Of a DNA stretch of 51,093 bases, positions 11,419-21,326 are shown in pieces; positions within the stretch are counted from its first letter, which is position 1; each line of letters opens with the position of its first letter. The position numbers and the translations under genes were made by a program. The notes beneath the pieces were generated by a model. It searched no databases, was not told the DNA's origin, and saw only the letters and a list, made by a program, of their open reading frames with translations. The DNA lies in the NCBI GenBank assembly GCA_030407315.1, contig JALQPE010000013.1:1-51093 (forward strand), written 5' to 3'. This DNA comes from Asparagopsis taxiformis. Taxonomy: Eukaryota > Rhodophyta > Florideophyceae > Bonnemaisoniales > Bonnemaisoniaceae.

Positions 11419-11586
11419 TTGAAACGTTGCGTGCGGGTTGCTCACGATCGCCGACGTTCGCGTGCGCGCTGCGCATAAACCGATCGTCGAACCGCGTCGC
11501 ACCGCGATAGCGCGCGTTGCGTCGCACGCCACTAGGCCAGGGATTTACGACCCCTGTGTGGATCGCGTTGTGCTCGAGTTTACTCG

Positions 11587-11607
11587 GTGATCTCATCCTG
11601 AGATCAC
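11587..11607. repeat. Conserved hairpin in solo LTR
   Basis: GTGATCTCA and TGAGATCAC separated by three bases form a perfect 9-bp-arm hairpin. The same hairpin occurs in the related LTR at 20271-20291 with a different loop, so the arms are conserved while nearby bases vary. It contains the stop codon that ends the upstream protease frame by accident. Confidence 0.6.
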
Positions 11608-11797
11608 GGCTTGCGCCGGCCCGCGAATCCCGTGTTGCGATCGTTCCCTACGCGTTCCGCCGTTGTACCACCCGTTCGCCAGCGCGACCGAGCGACGCGC
11701 GAACGCAAGTTCAACCAGCGCGTTACGGTTCACCTCGCCCTGACACGGCTGCAATTCTAGAACTCCCTTAGCGATCGCCACCCCGGCTGGTCCTACA

Positions 11798-13239
11798 GCT
11801 AGCATCTGGTGGATGCGCTTTCGTAAATCCTCGTCGTCGAGGTGCGACAAATCGATTGTCGACTGCCAATTCTTGGCGGGGTCGTTCCCCTTTTCGTTGA
11901 CCAACGGGTCTGGCGTTTCGTCGCCCAACCCGTTCGTATTCGTCCGCGTCGTCGCGTCGACTAGCGGTAGGTTCAAAACCTTCGCGAAGGCTTCGCCGCC
12001 CTCATGCTTGAGTGGGACGATTCCCAACGGGGAGCGTACCGCGTACGCAATCGTTGCGCCTTTCGGTAATTCGCGGTCCTTCTTCGTGAAGTTCGACACG
12101 ATAATAGAGAACGTCTCTCTCGGTCCTACGTCGACCACTCCGTTGGCTATGCGTAGCCCATGCTGGAATTGCACCGACGCTTTCGGTTCGAGGAACACGA
12201 GTCCGGTCGCATCCGTCGTCACGTTGACGGTCCGTTGCGACATCGCCGGTACACGCGTGTACTTCGTCAGACGGACCGAGAACGTTCGGCTCGGCCGATT
12301 CGCGGCCGCGTTACGCTCGCGGCGTTTCGGGTGTTCCACGTTTGGGTTCGTCTCTTCCCCCTCCTCGTACGGAGTCGTCGTATCGCCCTCCGCGATAATG
12401 GGTATCGTATCCCCTCGATGGAGTTCGATCGTTTGCGCTCGACAGCGTATGGCATCGACATGCCTCGACATGAACGACGTGCCCATTATAACGGGGACAG
12501 CCAGCGTGTTGGCTACGAAGAATTTTACGCGGAACAGCGAGTTCCCCAACCTGACGCGAAGCAGGATGGCGCCCTCGATAGGCAACCGTCGCCCGTTGGC
12601 GTCTCCGAGCTTCGGTAGCTCTTCGTCACGTAGACAGCGGTCGACCCAGTCGTAGGGTAGTAAACTTGTTCGTATCAAGTTGTAGCCGCTGCACGTATCC
12701 ATCGCGATGGTAATCGCCCTCATCACGTTGAGGTCTAGTCCGATCGTTCCGGATACGATATAATGCTTCGACGCAAGTAGGCACGTATGCCCGTCGAGGA
12801 CCAACGGTTCGGTCCTGACCGGCGCGCGGTCTACGTCTTCGCTAGCGATTCGTCGCTTCACCGTATGAGCCCGTATGGCTTCTTTTGCGTCGACACGCTT
12901 CGTATAAGCCGCGTGCTTGGCTTTCTCGCGCTCGGAAGCGTCGTGCTTCCGGGTAGCGCGTCTCGCTCGTCTGCGAGGCTTCCTCTTCGTGTGAGGTTCG
13001 TTTGTCCCGTCGGACTTCGTTTCCTCCCCCACGTCGGGTGTCGTGTGACTCGAGTTGGCCTTCGCGGCCGTGAGCTTTACGTAACTCTCGTTCATCGGTG
13101 AGCCTGCGGAGGACCAATCATCGACGTCGGTCGTCCCCCTTTCACGTAAGGGTTCAGGCGGTGTGGGTGGCTCGTGACCTACACCGCCTGGTCGTTTTCC
13201 GGCGCGAGGCCGTTCGACACGTCGTCGTCGTGAGCCCAC
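11798..13239 (-). pseudogene. Gypsy protease region of pol, cut by the solo LTR
   Basis: The minus-strand frame overlaps the end of gag by about 60 bases. A basic, low-complexity N-terminus is followed by a retropepsin domain with AMDTCSGYNLIR near residue 180, where the family normally has D-T/S-G, so a cysteine sits at the glycine position. The second signature is GTSFM, near residue 250. A long C-terminal extension ends in DLSHLDDEDL, the usual lead-in to reverse transcriptase, at the insertion point. The frame continues into the solo LTR and stops at 11593. The start at 13239 is GTG on the minus strand; the true junction with gag is probably a frameshift or gag-pol fusion. Confidence 0.75.
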
Positions 13240-14975
13240 GAAGCTCGTTCGTCATCGTGACTCGTTTCCACCTCGATTGGTGTTTCGTCAGCGGAAGTCG
13301 TCACGTAGACTCCGCTGCGGCCATTACGCTGGCCATTTCGTTCGTTCGCCAACGGGCGGAGATCACGTCGGTCATTACGAAAGTCGCCGCGGCGCCTGTC
13401 GAAGGGCCTTCCCCCGTCACGATTGGGGTTTCGGAGTATCGTAGGCGGCGTGCCGTACCTCCGCGGGGTTACGTTCCCTCGCTCACCAGGTCGTTCCTGG
13501 TTTCGTTTAGCCATTCGTTGGCGGAAGTACTCAGCCTGACGTGGGTTGCTCTTCACGTGGAAGAGGTAGTACTTGTACGCGAAAAAGATCCGTTGATCTG
13601 GCGTCAGACGCGGACACGTAAACGTCGAGTGGCCATCTTCGCGGCATGACCAACACGACAGCGTCCAGTAATCATTTGGGATTACGGAGTGCGCCAATTG
13701 CGTCTGCTCGCACGTGAGCTTCGTCACGTCCTCGCATGGACGGTTCAATCGAGCTTCGAGCTCGTCCGGCTTTTCGTTTGCCGTTTTCGTATCGTTGGGC
13801 GGCGGCCCGTTCGTGAAGAGGATCGCCTCCAAGTTCTCGGCAACGTGAGCCGCAGCGAGCGACACGTCGTCATCATCCCTCGTGGGGATGTTCGGGTTAC
13901 CATCGTGGTAACTGGGCTCGCTAGCCCGTTCATTACGTAAGTACGCGGACTCATCGTAGTCCGCGAACTTCCTCGACTCGTGGTCGGAAATAGCCAACGT
14001 AGGCTTCACCGGAAACCGCACTTTCGGTTTCGCGGCTGACGCGACAGCTGCCGTACGTGCACGGAAGGTCGTTCCTTCGGCCGTCGCCAATCGTCTCACA
14101 ACGGTGAGGTCGTTCCTCTCTCGTTCGGGGAGTGACCGGAGTCGTTCCGTCACGGCTGCCCGCGTCGAGGGCAGTAAACCACGTACGTAGTGGTGAACGA
14201 GGAGTCGGTCCGTAAACACGTAGTTGCACGCCCGCGTGGCGGTGTCGAGTCTATCAGCGTACTGATTCTCGTCCTCGTTAGGATCCTGCGTGATCATCGT
14301 GACCTTTTCGTAGGCCTCCTGCAGCACGTCGTCTTGCAGGTACCGTTTAATCAACGCGTTGATTACGTGAGGCCACGAGAACCTCTTCGTCGGATCAGTC
14401 GTGATCACACCAGTCGTACACTGGGAATCGTAGAACCGTCGGGCGTCCCCTTCGAGGAAGAAGTGCAGCGCACGTACTGCCACTCCCTCGCACACTCCGA
14501 GTGTGCTGAACCCATCACGTATTTGGGCGAGGAATCCGAGCAACGTAATAGGATTCCGGCCGGAGAACGGCTTTAACGTAGGGAAAAGTCCCTCCAGCTC
14601 ACGTTTGAGCTTATGTACGCTTTGACTCTCGTTCACGTAGAGATGTTCACGTACATCGTTAAGTCGGTACATGCGGTACGACACCACGTTCGCAAATGCG
14701 TCGAGCATTGTCGTGTGCTCTGCCAACGCGTGGCAAACGGGTCCGAGGGCGTTCCCTGGTAAGCGTACCGCGTCGGCACGTTCGTTTTCGTGGACTCGCG
14801 TGTCCGTCGTGCCGAACGTACCCAGCCACGGAATGTACGTCTCACGTGGCGGGGGAGCTCTCGTATCGAATTGCGCAGCTCGTGCTGCGTCCGCCGACCG
14901 CGCGTGGTCTGGCGTATCGTTAAAACGTAATTGCCTTCGTGGCGTCTCGTTGGGGTTGGCGATGGCTCGTTGCAC
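13179..14975 (-). pseudogene. Gypsy gag, capsid and nucleocapsid part
   Basis: Minus-strand frame of about 600 residues with no ATG near its start. The capsid-like region (FFLEGDARRFYDS, later EDENQYADRLDTATRACNYV) fits the retrotransposon gag domain. A zinc knuckle CWSCREDGHSTFTC has canonical C-x2-C-x4-H-x4-C spacing. A basic Arg-rich tail follows. The N-terminal part lies in another frame upstream (14976-15583), so gag carries one frameshift near 15040. Confidence 0.75.
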
Positions 14976-15583
14976 TGTCGCCCCCTTCCGTACGTTGTCG
15001 GGGTCGTCGGACCAGGTGTTGATGGGTATCCTCCCGGAACGGCCGGGGAGGATTGCGAGTTATAGGTGCGCGAGCCTTCTTCGTAATTCGGATCGCTTCC
15101 GCTCGGCGGAGCGGAACGTCCGGCGACGATTTCGTTGAATACTACGACAAACGAGTCGAGTCTTCCCTCCACGGCGGAGAGGCGATTTCGTAAATCTTCG
15201 TTTTCCCGTTCGAGGGTCGCTGAGCGTTCACGTAACGCAAGAGCTTCGCGCTCCGAGACTCCGAGTCTCTGCCTTACGGCTTCGTCGACGGCCGCGTCGC
15301 TCGCCCTTTCGATGTGACCTCGAAGGTCTTCGTACACTACACGTAGTGCCGTGGGAGTCACGTTCCCTTCGTTGAGCTGACCGCGCGTTGCAGGGTCCAT
15401 ACTCACGGACTCAAACGGGCTTACCGTACGTGGTAGCTGGCCGATCGCCTCGATATCCGGCGGGATAGATCGATCAGTCGCGAAGATCGCTTCTGCTGAC
15501 AAGGCCACGTCGGCTTCGGCGTCCGCTGACGTTGGCAACGGTTGCCTGGACGACGCGCTGGAATTCGACACAGCGTAATTCAT
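14976..15583 (-). pseudogene. Gypsy gag, N-terminal part
   Basis: Starts with an ATG 100 bases inside the 5' LTR boundary. About 200 residues are plausible: an Ala/Ser-rich start, then a coiled coil with ERASDAAVDEA, LALRERSATLEREN and DLRNRLSAVEGRLD. After roughly base 15040 the same frame becomes unlike gag, while the next frame continues with the capsid segment, so a single-base insertion or deletion is inferred. Nothing there looks like a classic slippery site. Confidence 0.65.
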
Positions 15584-15661
15584 AGACCGTCGTCTGTAGC
15601 ACGTAGCTTTTCGTTAACGTAAAAGAGCTCAACCTCGTTGGTTGTCGTTATGCTCGTAGCA

Positions 15662-15682
15662 ACTTCTAGGTCGAGAGACCAG
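15662..15682 (-). other. Candidate primer binding site of the 13.5-kb gypsy element
   Basis: On the minus strand the bases right after the 5' LTR read C then TGGTCTCTCGACC, beginning with the TGG expected for pairing to a tRNA 3' CCA end. The tRNA is not identified. Confidence 0.55.
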
Positions 15683-16346
15683 TGTGGAACGATAGTTCGT
15701 TAGACGTAGTAGCTGGTACGAGCCAGTGGACACGCTGTCCTTACGAAACGAAACGAGCAGTCCACCCGCTGGCGTTTGACTGTATTGTTAGAACGGTAGA
15801 AGGTAGAGTGGTTAGCGAGTAGACACGAGCGTCACGACGCAACAATCCACGCGAGGATTACGTTAGCAAACGAGGTGGTACGTCACCGGAGGCGCTCTCA
15901 ACCAAGCCCGGAGGCACTACACGCAATCAGCCTTACGTGCGGCGATGGGTAGGGAGTACGCAGCTCGACGGAGACGAAGCCTCGCTAGGCAAAACATAAA
16001 CGTAAAACGTAGAAGTCAGTCGTAGACTAGAGCCGTTGCTCGTTCGATGAATTGTCCCCTTTCCCTCCCGGCACGATGCCAATACCTATATGGCCACGAT
16101 GGCATCGCTTTACAGTGTAAACACTGCTCGTAACGTCCCCGAATGGGAAAGGACCTTGTGGGTCGCACGTAAGGACCCGTTGGTCCGTTGGTCGTTGCCA
16201 GTACGTTCGTTGCACACGTGTGTCGGTTGCGCGCGCGCATGCGCCAGCAATGTTCGTGCATTGCTGTCGCCGGTCGTGTCCGCCGAAATTCGAATTTCGC
16301 GGAAAACGTAAATATTTGCAATTTCGGAATTGCCACGTATACTACA
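15683..16346 (-). repeat. 5' LTR of the 13.5-kb gypsy element
   Basis: 664 bases, TGTGGAAC to ATACTACA on the plus strand, the counterpart of 2852-3513. It contains a GCGCGCGCATGCGC run and a TTCGAATT palindrome, both also in the other copy. Confidence 0.93.
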
Positions 16347-16351
16347 GTATG
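16347..16351. repeat. Target site duplication, right, of the 13.5-kb gypsy element
   Basis: GTATG, matching 2847-2851, directly after the LTR end. Confidence 0.93.
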
Positions 16352-16727
16352 GATCTCCCGCCATGGCGCACCAGTCACTGTCAGTGGAGATCAAGAATTC
16401 AACCGCGAGGCGTTTAAAAAGCTACTGAAATATCACAATATCAGTTTTGAAGCGCGTCCAGCTCGACGGCACAATAAGTTAGGCTCTGTTGAACGTAAGA
16501 ATGCTATCGTAATATTGATCTTACAACGCCTTGAGTTGCAATGCCACGATATCACTATGGCATCTCTGGATGCGCGTGCCTCATTTCTTAGTAATCTACT
16601 ATCAGGCTCGAAACTTGCCAGTTCTTTCGAGCAAGTACGTGGATACTCCCCTGGGTTGTGTGGTTTACGACACAATGTCATACCTCATGACTTGATCACT
16701 GCCCACCAAGAACAAATTGCTAATTGA
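16352..16727 (+). pseudogene. Copia-type integrase core, right half
   Basis: Continuation of the frame from 1875-2851 after the gypsy insertion. It begins WISRHGAP, then VSGDQEFN with the catalytic aspartate of the DDE core, and GSVERKNA with the catalytic glutamate. The frame stays open for 125 codons to TGA at 16725-16727. The upstream LTR codons sharing this frame are not part of the gene. The preserved phase means one reading frame was split and has stayed open on both sides. Confidence 0.75.
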
Positions 16728-16869
16728 GCAATACACTGCATGCTATCTACAAAATCGCCAAAACTACTAACTGCCGACGCATTGCCCAGCGGTAAACCAT
16801 CTGGGCATTTCTGCAGGGTAGAACTTGGGAACCACTAGTCGTTTCCAGCGCTACTCCACATTACATCGT

Positions 16870-16896
16870 CGCAAAACGGAATCATTCCGTTTTGCG
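16870..16896. repeat. Perfect palindrome, 13-bp arms
   Basis: CGCAAAACGGAAT and its reverse complement separated by one base. It lies two bases before a second, longer palindrome. Confidence 0.9.
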
Positions 16897-16898
16897 GT

Positions 16899-16943
16899 TT
16901 CAGCGACTTGCCTTTGCCATTATGGCAAAGGCAAGTCGCTGAA
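16899..16943. repeat. Perfect palindrome, 22-bp arms
   Basis: TTCAGCGACTTGCCTTTGCC.. followed by its exact reverse complement after a single central base. Perfect pairing over 22 bases inside an otherwise decayed element implies a recent origin or selection. Confidence 0.92.
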
Positions 16944-17387
16944 TATAGCATAAGAAGATGTGTGATTGGCTCCCCGCACTAAGCTCAACAATTCTATACT
17001 CTCTTTTGAGCTTGGTAATACCAACCTAACATCAACAGACGCTATCGAGGATTTGGGGGTGGTGTAGTCATCCACGGACTGGACAACTCAAATCCTGGCA
17101 GCGCTGACATCATAGACACTGAACTGCCAAGTGCTGACAACAATAATGCAGTCGCAGCTTTAATGGTGCAACATCAAAATGCAGAATGCACTGCAAAAGA
17201 TATCGGTCAGGTATCATCACAGAATGAACCAGCTCATGGCACTTGTATGCAATCAAATGAACAACATATTCTACAAGTTATCTTGGAAACTATAGGCCCA
17301 AACCAAGTGTCTGGCTCCAAACTTAGATTCGCTCCTGACTAGATCATCAGCAACTAATTTGCGAGAGAGTTAGATAACTGGAAAGAT

Positions 17388-17633
17388 GTGTACACGGAGA
17401 TACATGAACATGCTGTCCCGAAACATGCGAATATAGTGCGCTCTCACACTGTTGTCAAAGTGAAAACTGATGAATCGGGCAAGCTATCTCTCAAATATCG
17501 TATTGTGGCTCATGGAAACGAGGATCGAGAGAAAGATTCGATCCGAAAGGACTCTGCAGCAGCCCAATTTGTTTTCATACGCCCCTACCTGAAAGGGTTC
17601 GAACATCGAATTTTACTGGTGAATCAAGTCTGA
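17388..17633 (+). pseudogene. Copia-type reverse transcriptase, N-terminal fragment
   Basis: About 80 codons with the lead-in pattern of copia-type reverse transcriptases: HAVPKHANIVRSHTVVKVKT, then LKYRIVAHGNEDREKD and IRKDSAAAQF. It ends at a stop before any catalytic motif. The downstream domains are not found next to it; the Harbinger-type gene starts almost at once on the other strand. A copia RNase H piece at 20603 may or may not belong to the same copy. Confidence 0.65.
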
Positions 17634-17646
17634 AGCATGGTCAACC

Positions 17647-18897
17647 CTACATACTATCATATCCAGCCAAATCATCAAACTCCACCGCCAGCCTCCTCCT
17701 TACCCTGTCCCTATAGAGCTCATGGGAGCGGGCCCTCTTACGAGAGATGTTGTCTCTAGTATTGACAAAATAGTTCTGTAGCGACTTATAGAAGGACTGG
17801 TCACTGTCACGAAGCGGATTGAACTTGACGTGGATGTTTGTCAGTGCCACACAAGTACGGAAACCCAGATCGTACGTGTCTTCGTTCCACTTGTACTCGT
17901 TGGACATGACAGTCCATAAGCTTGACAGGCGACCAAAATAGTTCTCCACAATAATTCTGTCACTTGACAGCTCCTCATTGAAAACCTTCTCGTCAGCAGT
18001 CAGAGTCCCACTAATTGGCTTCTTAACTGGATGAATCATCCTGATGTGTCTTGTTCCACCCTGATATCCCTTGTCACCGAGTATGCCCCATTGATTAGGG
18101 TAGATGTCATTGAATTCTCCATCATCATCAAGTTCAGCCATGTCACTGCCTATGGCCACGGAACTCTCGTGAAAATCCAGGTTATCATAGAAGATGTCAA
18201 TATCCGAAATAGATCCAGGGCGATGCTTGCTGCAGCCAATTGCGTATCCACGTGGAATGACGGACACCTCGGTTTTGTATCCGTACAGCTTGTGCTTACC
18301 ACTAAAATATAACTTGCCCTCACGCATATTCCCAGACGGACGATGAGTCTGCTGAAAAGTGACATATGTCGCATATCGACAAAAATCGAATGTCGAGAAA
18401 ACCTGGCCTTCCAGCATCTCCTTCTTCATAGTGTACTTGGAGTTCATTCTTGTCACTGCGAATTTGTACAGCTCCGGCCCAATTATTTCCAGGTATCCCA
18501 TGATCAGCTTCTGGAAGGTTGGCCCTTTCATATCAAACATCAAACCAGACATCTGCCACGTCGAAGGATGCTTGAGCACAGTGAGTGTCATGAAAAGAAC
18601 ATCCTTGGGCTGATGCTTTGACTTACGACCTCTCCCGACGTTCCACGTGGACTGAACATGGGCGTTCACTCGTGTCCAAATATAGTCAAATTCAGACTCC
18701 GTGAAATTTGTCATCGTTTTGAGGGTATCGGGCCCTCCCTTTGACACGTAGCAGTCCAGAAGCGGACATGCTGACACTTCATCATCGGACGAGTCATCAC
18801 GGGGAACACTCGACTGAATGCGGTTACGGTGGGTCTCAGCGGCCTCACTGAGCATGATAAGGGCCCTATTGACGTTGGGGGTAGGGTTGGTAGACAT
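17647..18897 (-). CDS. PIF/Harbinger-type DDE transposase (DDE_Tnp_4-like)
   Basis: 416 codons, uninterrupted, ATG at 18897. The acidic, Ser-rich N-terminus is followed by a helical region and then a DDE nuclease of the IS5/Harbinger type. SGKHKLYGYKTEVSV is near residue 200, HRPGSISDIDIF near 226, the second catalytic aspartate in GILGDKGYQG (about 275), and the catalytic glutamate in IIVENYFGRL (about 318). The first aspartate is not evident: YATYVTFQ (about 175-182) has Tyr where I would expect Asp, so activity may be lost. The function would be cut-and-paste transposition or a domesticated nuclease. I found no convincing terminal inverted repeats around it and no Myb-like partner gene. 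The same superfamily makes 3-base target duplications like those of the two MITEs. Confidence 0.82.
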   Translation of the reverse strand: MSTNPTPNVNRALIMLSEAAETHRNRIQSSVPRDDSSDDEVSACPLLDCYVSKGGPDTLKTMTNFTESEFDYIWTRVNAHVQSTWNVGRGRKSKHQPKDVLFMTLTVLKHPSTWQMSGLMFDMKGPTFQKLIMGYLEIIGPELYKFAVTRMNSKYTMKKEMLEGQVFSTFDFCRYATYVTFQQTHRPSGNMREGKLYFSGKHKLYGYKTEVSVIPRGYAIGCSKHRPGSISDIDIFYDNLDFHESSVAIGSDMAELDDDGEFNDIYPNQWGILGDKGYQGGTRHIRMIHPVKKPISGTLTADEKVFNEELSSDRIIVENYFGRLSSLWTVMSNEYKWNEDTYDLGFRTCVALTNIHVKFNPLRDSDQSFYKSLQNYFVNTRDNISRKRARSHELYRDRVRRRLAVEFDDLAGYDSM

Positions 18898-20079
18898 GTT
18901 GTTGAGCTGTGAGTGGATTAGTGGCCTGTAGAGGTATGTGGATGGTGAGAGTTGGTCTGGACTGGGGTAAGTTGCTACTTTTATACTCTATTGGATTGCA
19001 ACTACTAAGAAGAAAGCCTGTGTTTGGAGTAGTCGTGGTCATCTAGTTTCACGCTTCGCAATTAGGAAATATATCGATCTTTGATCAAATGGTCGATCTG
19101 TGATGATTCAATCTGCAATTATTCAAGTGTTATGTTTTAGATCAATTTTATAGGATTTTTTGAAATGAACATATAATATAGTCGCTTTCTAAATATTTAC
19201 TTTAAAAGCCATTATTTGATCAAGAGGTCTAATGTGAGCCAAAAGGGGAGAAAAGAGAAATGAAGACGCCAAGTAAGGTAGCGATAGCCGAGCACACCTT
19301 GCGCGGGAGCGGAGCCTTAGATGGATGTAAACTCGGTCGGTCAAAGACTTGTCTTGGAAAAGGGGGGACCACAGTCCACTTCCAGTCACCGATCCGGTAC
19401 CTCGGAACGGGGAGAGCGGAGCTCGGTGGTTATTAGTCCGTAGGCCACGGGGGTCTTCGGAAGGCCACAGCCGATGAGCCAGTATCGCTACAATGTGACA
19501 GGCTTGCGCAGGAGTGGGTGGTCGTAGGCCAAAGTCCGGTAGGGGTGGAAAGAAACGATACGAAATATCGAAACGAAATTAAGAAACGAAACAAACGGAA
19601 GAAAGGAACGAAAAGAAGGGTAATAGGAACTTCCGCGGTCACCGCACTGATGAACCAACGGTTGTTATCGGGGTCCGGAAGCGCGCCAAGCGTAATTAGC
19701 CACAGTCACAGATAAAGTTCAATCTGCAGAGAAGGTGGGTACCACTCTAGCAGCCAACTTCCGGTGGTTTACAATCCCAAGGGTCGAAAAATACCCTGGG
19801 TATAAATATGGCTGCTGGAGTCTTCGCCGGCCGACGAAGACTCCAAAAGAAATCCTAGAATACAAATAAATAGCTAAACTAAAATAAATTACAATTTTTT
19901 GAATAGATAATTTGCTGAGGACAGACTGTCAGTGAGATCCTGCCGAATAGGTCTGGACCAAATCCAAAGTGCCACACGTGTAAGGCGTGTTGCACTACAA
20001 TTCTGGTACGACCTTGCAGTCATGCCTTCCTCAACTACCCACGTAAGGCCTTCCTGGACGTCTGGCCCCACCTCATTCA
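18898..20079. other. Intergenic, no recognised gene
   Basis: Mostly AT-rich with a purine-rich run at about 19540-19635 (AAACGAAA-like words). A TATAAATA box at 19801 is followed at 19817-19844 by a hairpin with 10-bp arms (GGAGTCTTCG and its complement). This looks like an LTR or promoter remnant, but I could not find a partner copy. Confidence 0.4.
19817..19844. repeat. Hairpin 16 bases after a TATA-like box
   Basis: GGAGTCTTCG, eight bases, CGAAGACTCC. TATAAATA lies at 19801-19808. Role unknown. Confidence 0.6.
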
Positions 20080-20602
20080 TGTAGGACCATCCGGAATGGC
20101 GGTCGCTAAGGGAGTTCTAGAATCGCTTGCGGTGTCAGGGCGTGGTGAACCGGATCGCGCAGTTGAAGTTGCGTTTCGCACGTCGCTCGGTCGCGGTGGC
20201 GATCTGGTGGTACAACGTCGGAACGCGTAGGGATCGATCACAACACGGGATTCGCGCGCCGACGCAAGCCGTGATCTCAGGGTGAGATCACCGAGTAATC
20301 TCAATCTCAGCACGATCCACGCAGGGGTCGTAAATCCCTGGCCTAGTGGTATGTGACGCAACGCGCAGTATCGCGGCGCGACGCAGTTCGACGGTCGGTA
20401 AACGCGGCGCGCGCGCACGTACGTCGGCGATCGTGAGCAATCCGCATGCAACTTCGTAACGCAATCGGTCCTCGCGACGCGCTCAACGCTTAACTCGTAG
20501 CTGCGAAAGTGCTGACTGTTTATTGGTAGGGTGCGAAGCAGTGCGACCACTTATAGCTAATTACTTGGGACAGACTGTCCTGTCCTTGTGCGGCCGGCCG
20601 GC
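20080..20602 (+). mobile_element. Truncated LTR related to the solo LTR at 10750-11797
   Basis: Begins TGTAGGACCATCC, the reverse complement of the right end of the solo LTR at 10750-11797, and follows it with moderate divergence as far as GGCCGGCCGG, where similarity ends abruptly. It lacks the MITE. It abuts a copia RNase H fragment, so the LTR was truncated by deletion or another rearrangement. Confidence 0.75.
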
Positions 20603-20860
20603 ATCTTACTACAGGACCTGCGCCACCACAACAAGACACCCACACCTACATTCATAGATAACGCTGGCGCCATCACCACAGCAAACACAGAATTCACCCC
20701 CCACCCCTTCCCCCTAAATCGAAACATATCGATGTCAAATACCATTATCTCAAAGAAGAAATCCAGCGCCAACATATCACACTACACCATACTCCATCCC
20801 ACACCAACGCTGCCGACATCATGACCAAAGCACTCAAACCCGCTCAGTTCACAGGAAAAA
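20603..20860 (+). pseudogene. Copia RNase H C-terminal fragment
   Basis: One frame has TFIDNAGAITTAN, the catalytic aspartate strand of copia RNase H. After a frame change near 20695 the next frame gives KHIDVKYHYLKEEI and then NAADIMTKAL, the classic C-terminal signature of copia pol. It is truncated upstream by the LTR fragment. Downstream, TGTCGGATGATCA occurs twice (20903-20915 and 20955-20967), possibly the start of the 3' LTR of this element. Confidence 0.7.
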
Positions 20861-21326
20861 CTACCTCTCCTGCGACTCACATAGCCCACGGCGCGCGGCG
20901 ACTGTCGGATGATCAATCCGTTATTTCCACGCCGTGTCCACAGCGAGCCTGCGTTGTCGGATGATCATACCACTAGCTGTAAGCACTAACTCAATAAAGT
21001 TATCCATTATCGTCTGCTTAGACAACAGCGCGCCATGGTGCTGCTGGGCCAAATTCGTTTACAGCTGAAATTAAATAGGAATCTAAAATAATTAAATCAC
21101 CCCAAAAGTAATTAGGCCCATACAGTTATATCACAACAAGGCCGTTGCGATAAAAGCCAATGATCTATACAGACTCGGCGTCAAGTCTGCTGCAAGAAAG
21201 CTTATGGTACTCAGGTTATCCTTCTCGACCCGTCCTCTCCGCGCCGTCACAGCCGCATCGCGCACATCTGCGTCCAAAGCGCGATGAGCGTTCTTCAGTC
21301 AGCATTGAGATGTGAAGCTGATCGCC
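20861..21326. other. Intergenic, possible copia LTR remnant
   Basis: Contains the two copies of TGTCGGATGATCA mentioned above. Otherwise I see no gene. Confidence 0.35.

Larger units (their letters stand above)
10750..11797 (-). mobile_element. Solo LTR between protease and reverse transcriptase, carrying a MITE
   Basis: 1048 bases (789 without the nested MITE), TG...CA on either strand, flanked by GCTAG at 10745-10749 and 11798-11802. Removing it with one GCTAG makes protease and reverse transcriptase one continuous frame, so the element originally had an unbroken pol. A truncated relative on the opposite strand lies at 20080-20602 and lacks the MITE. It includes poly-T/C tracts near 10930-11000 and a GGCCGGCCG palindrome near 11020-11030. 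Minus orientation is nominal. Confidence 0.88.
2852..16346 (-). mobile_element. Ty3/gypsy chromovirus, minus strand, disrupted by nested insertions
   Basis: Full-span LTR retrotransposon read on the minus strand: 5' LTR (15683-16346), gag, protease, reverse transcriptase, RNase H, integrase, chromodomain, a very long 3' noncoding tract, 3' LTR (2852-3513). It is bounded by a 5-base duplication. Its DNA is conspicuously rich in CG dinucleotides and GC relative to both the surrounding copia remnant and the gypsy element at 35 kb. It is dead: frameshift in gag, a solo LTR between protease and reverse transcriptase, a MITE after RNase H, another solo LTR in the integrase core, an in-frame stop after that, and further frame shifts in the integrase C-terminus. 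The two LTRs differ at a number of visible positions and in length by two bases, so the insertion is not recent. Confidence 0.93.
16728..17387 (+). mobile_element. Decayed linker of the copia-type element
   Basis: No open frame of note. This is the expected place of the variable linker between integrase and reverse transcriptase. It contains the twin palindromes annotated separately at 16870-16943. Confidence 0.4.

Noticed and set aside
11593..11595. Stop codon in a hairpin after the protease frame as a readthrough signal
   Set aside because: The hairpin belongs to the inserted solo LTR; pol was continuous before insertion, so the stop is accidental.
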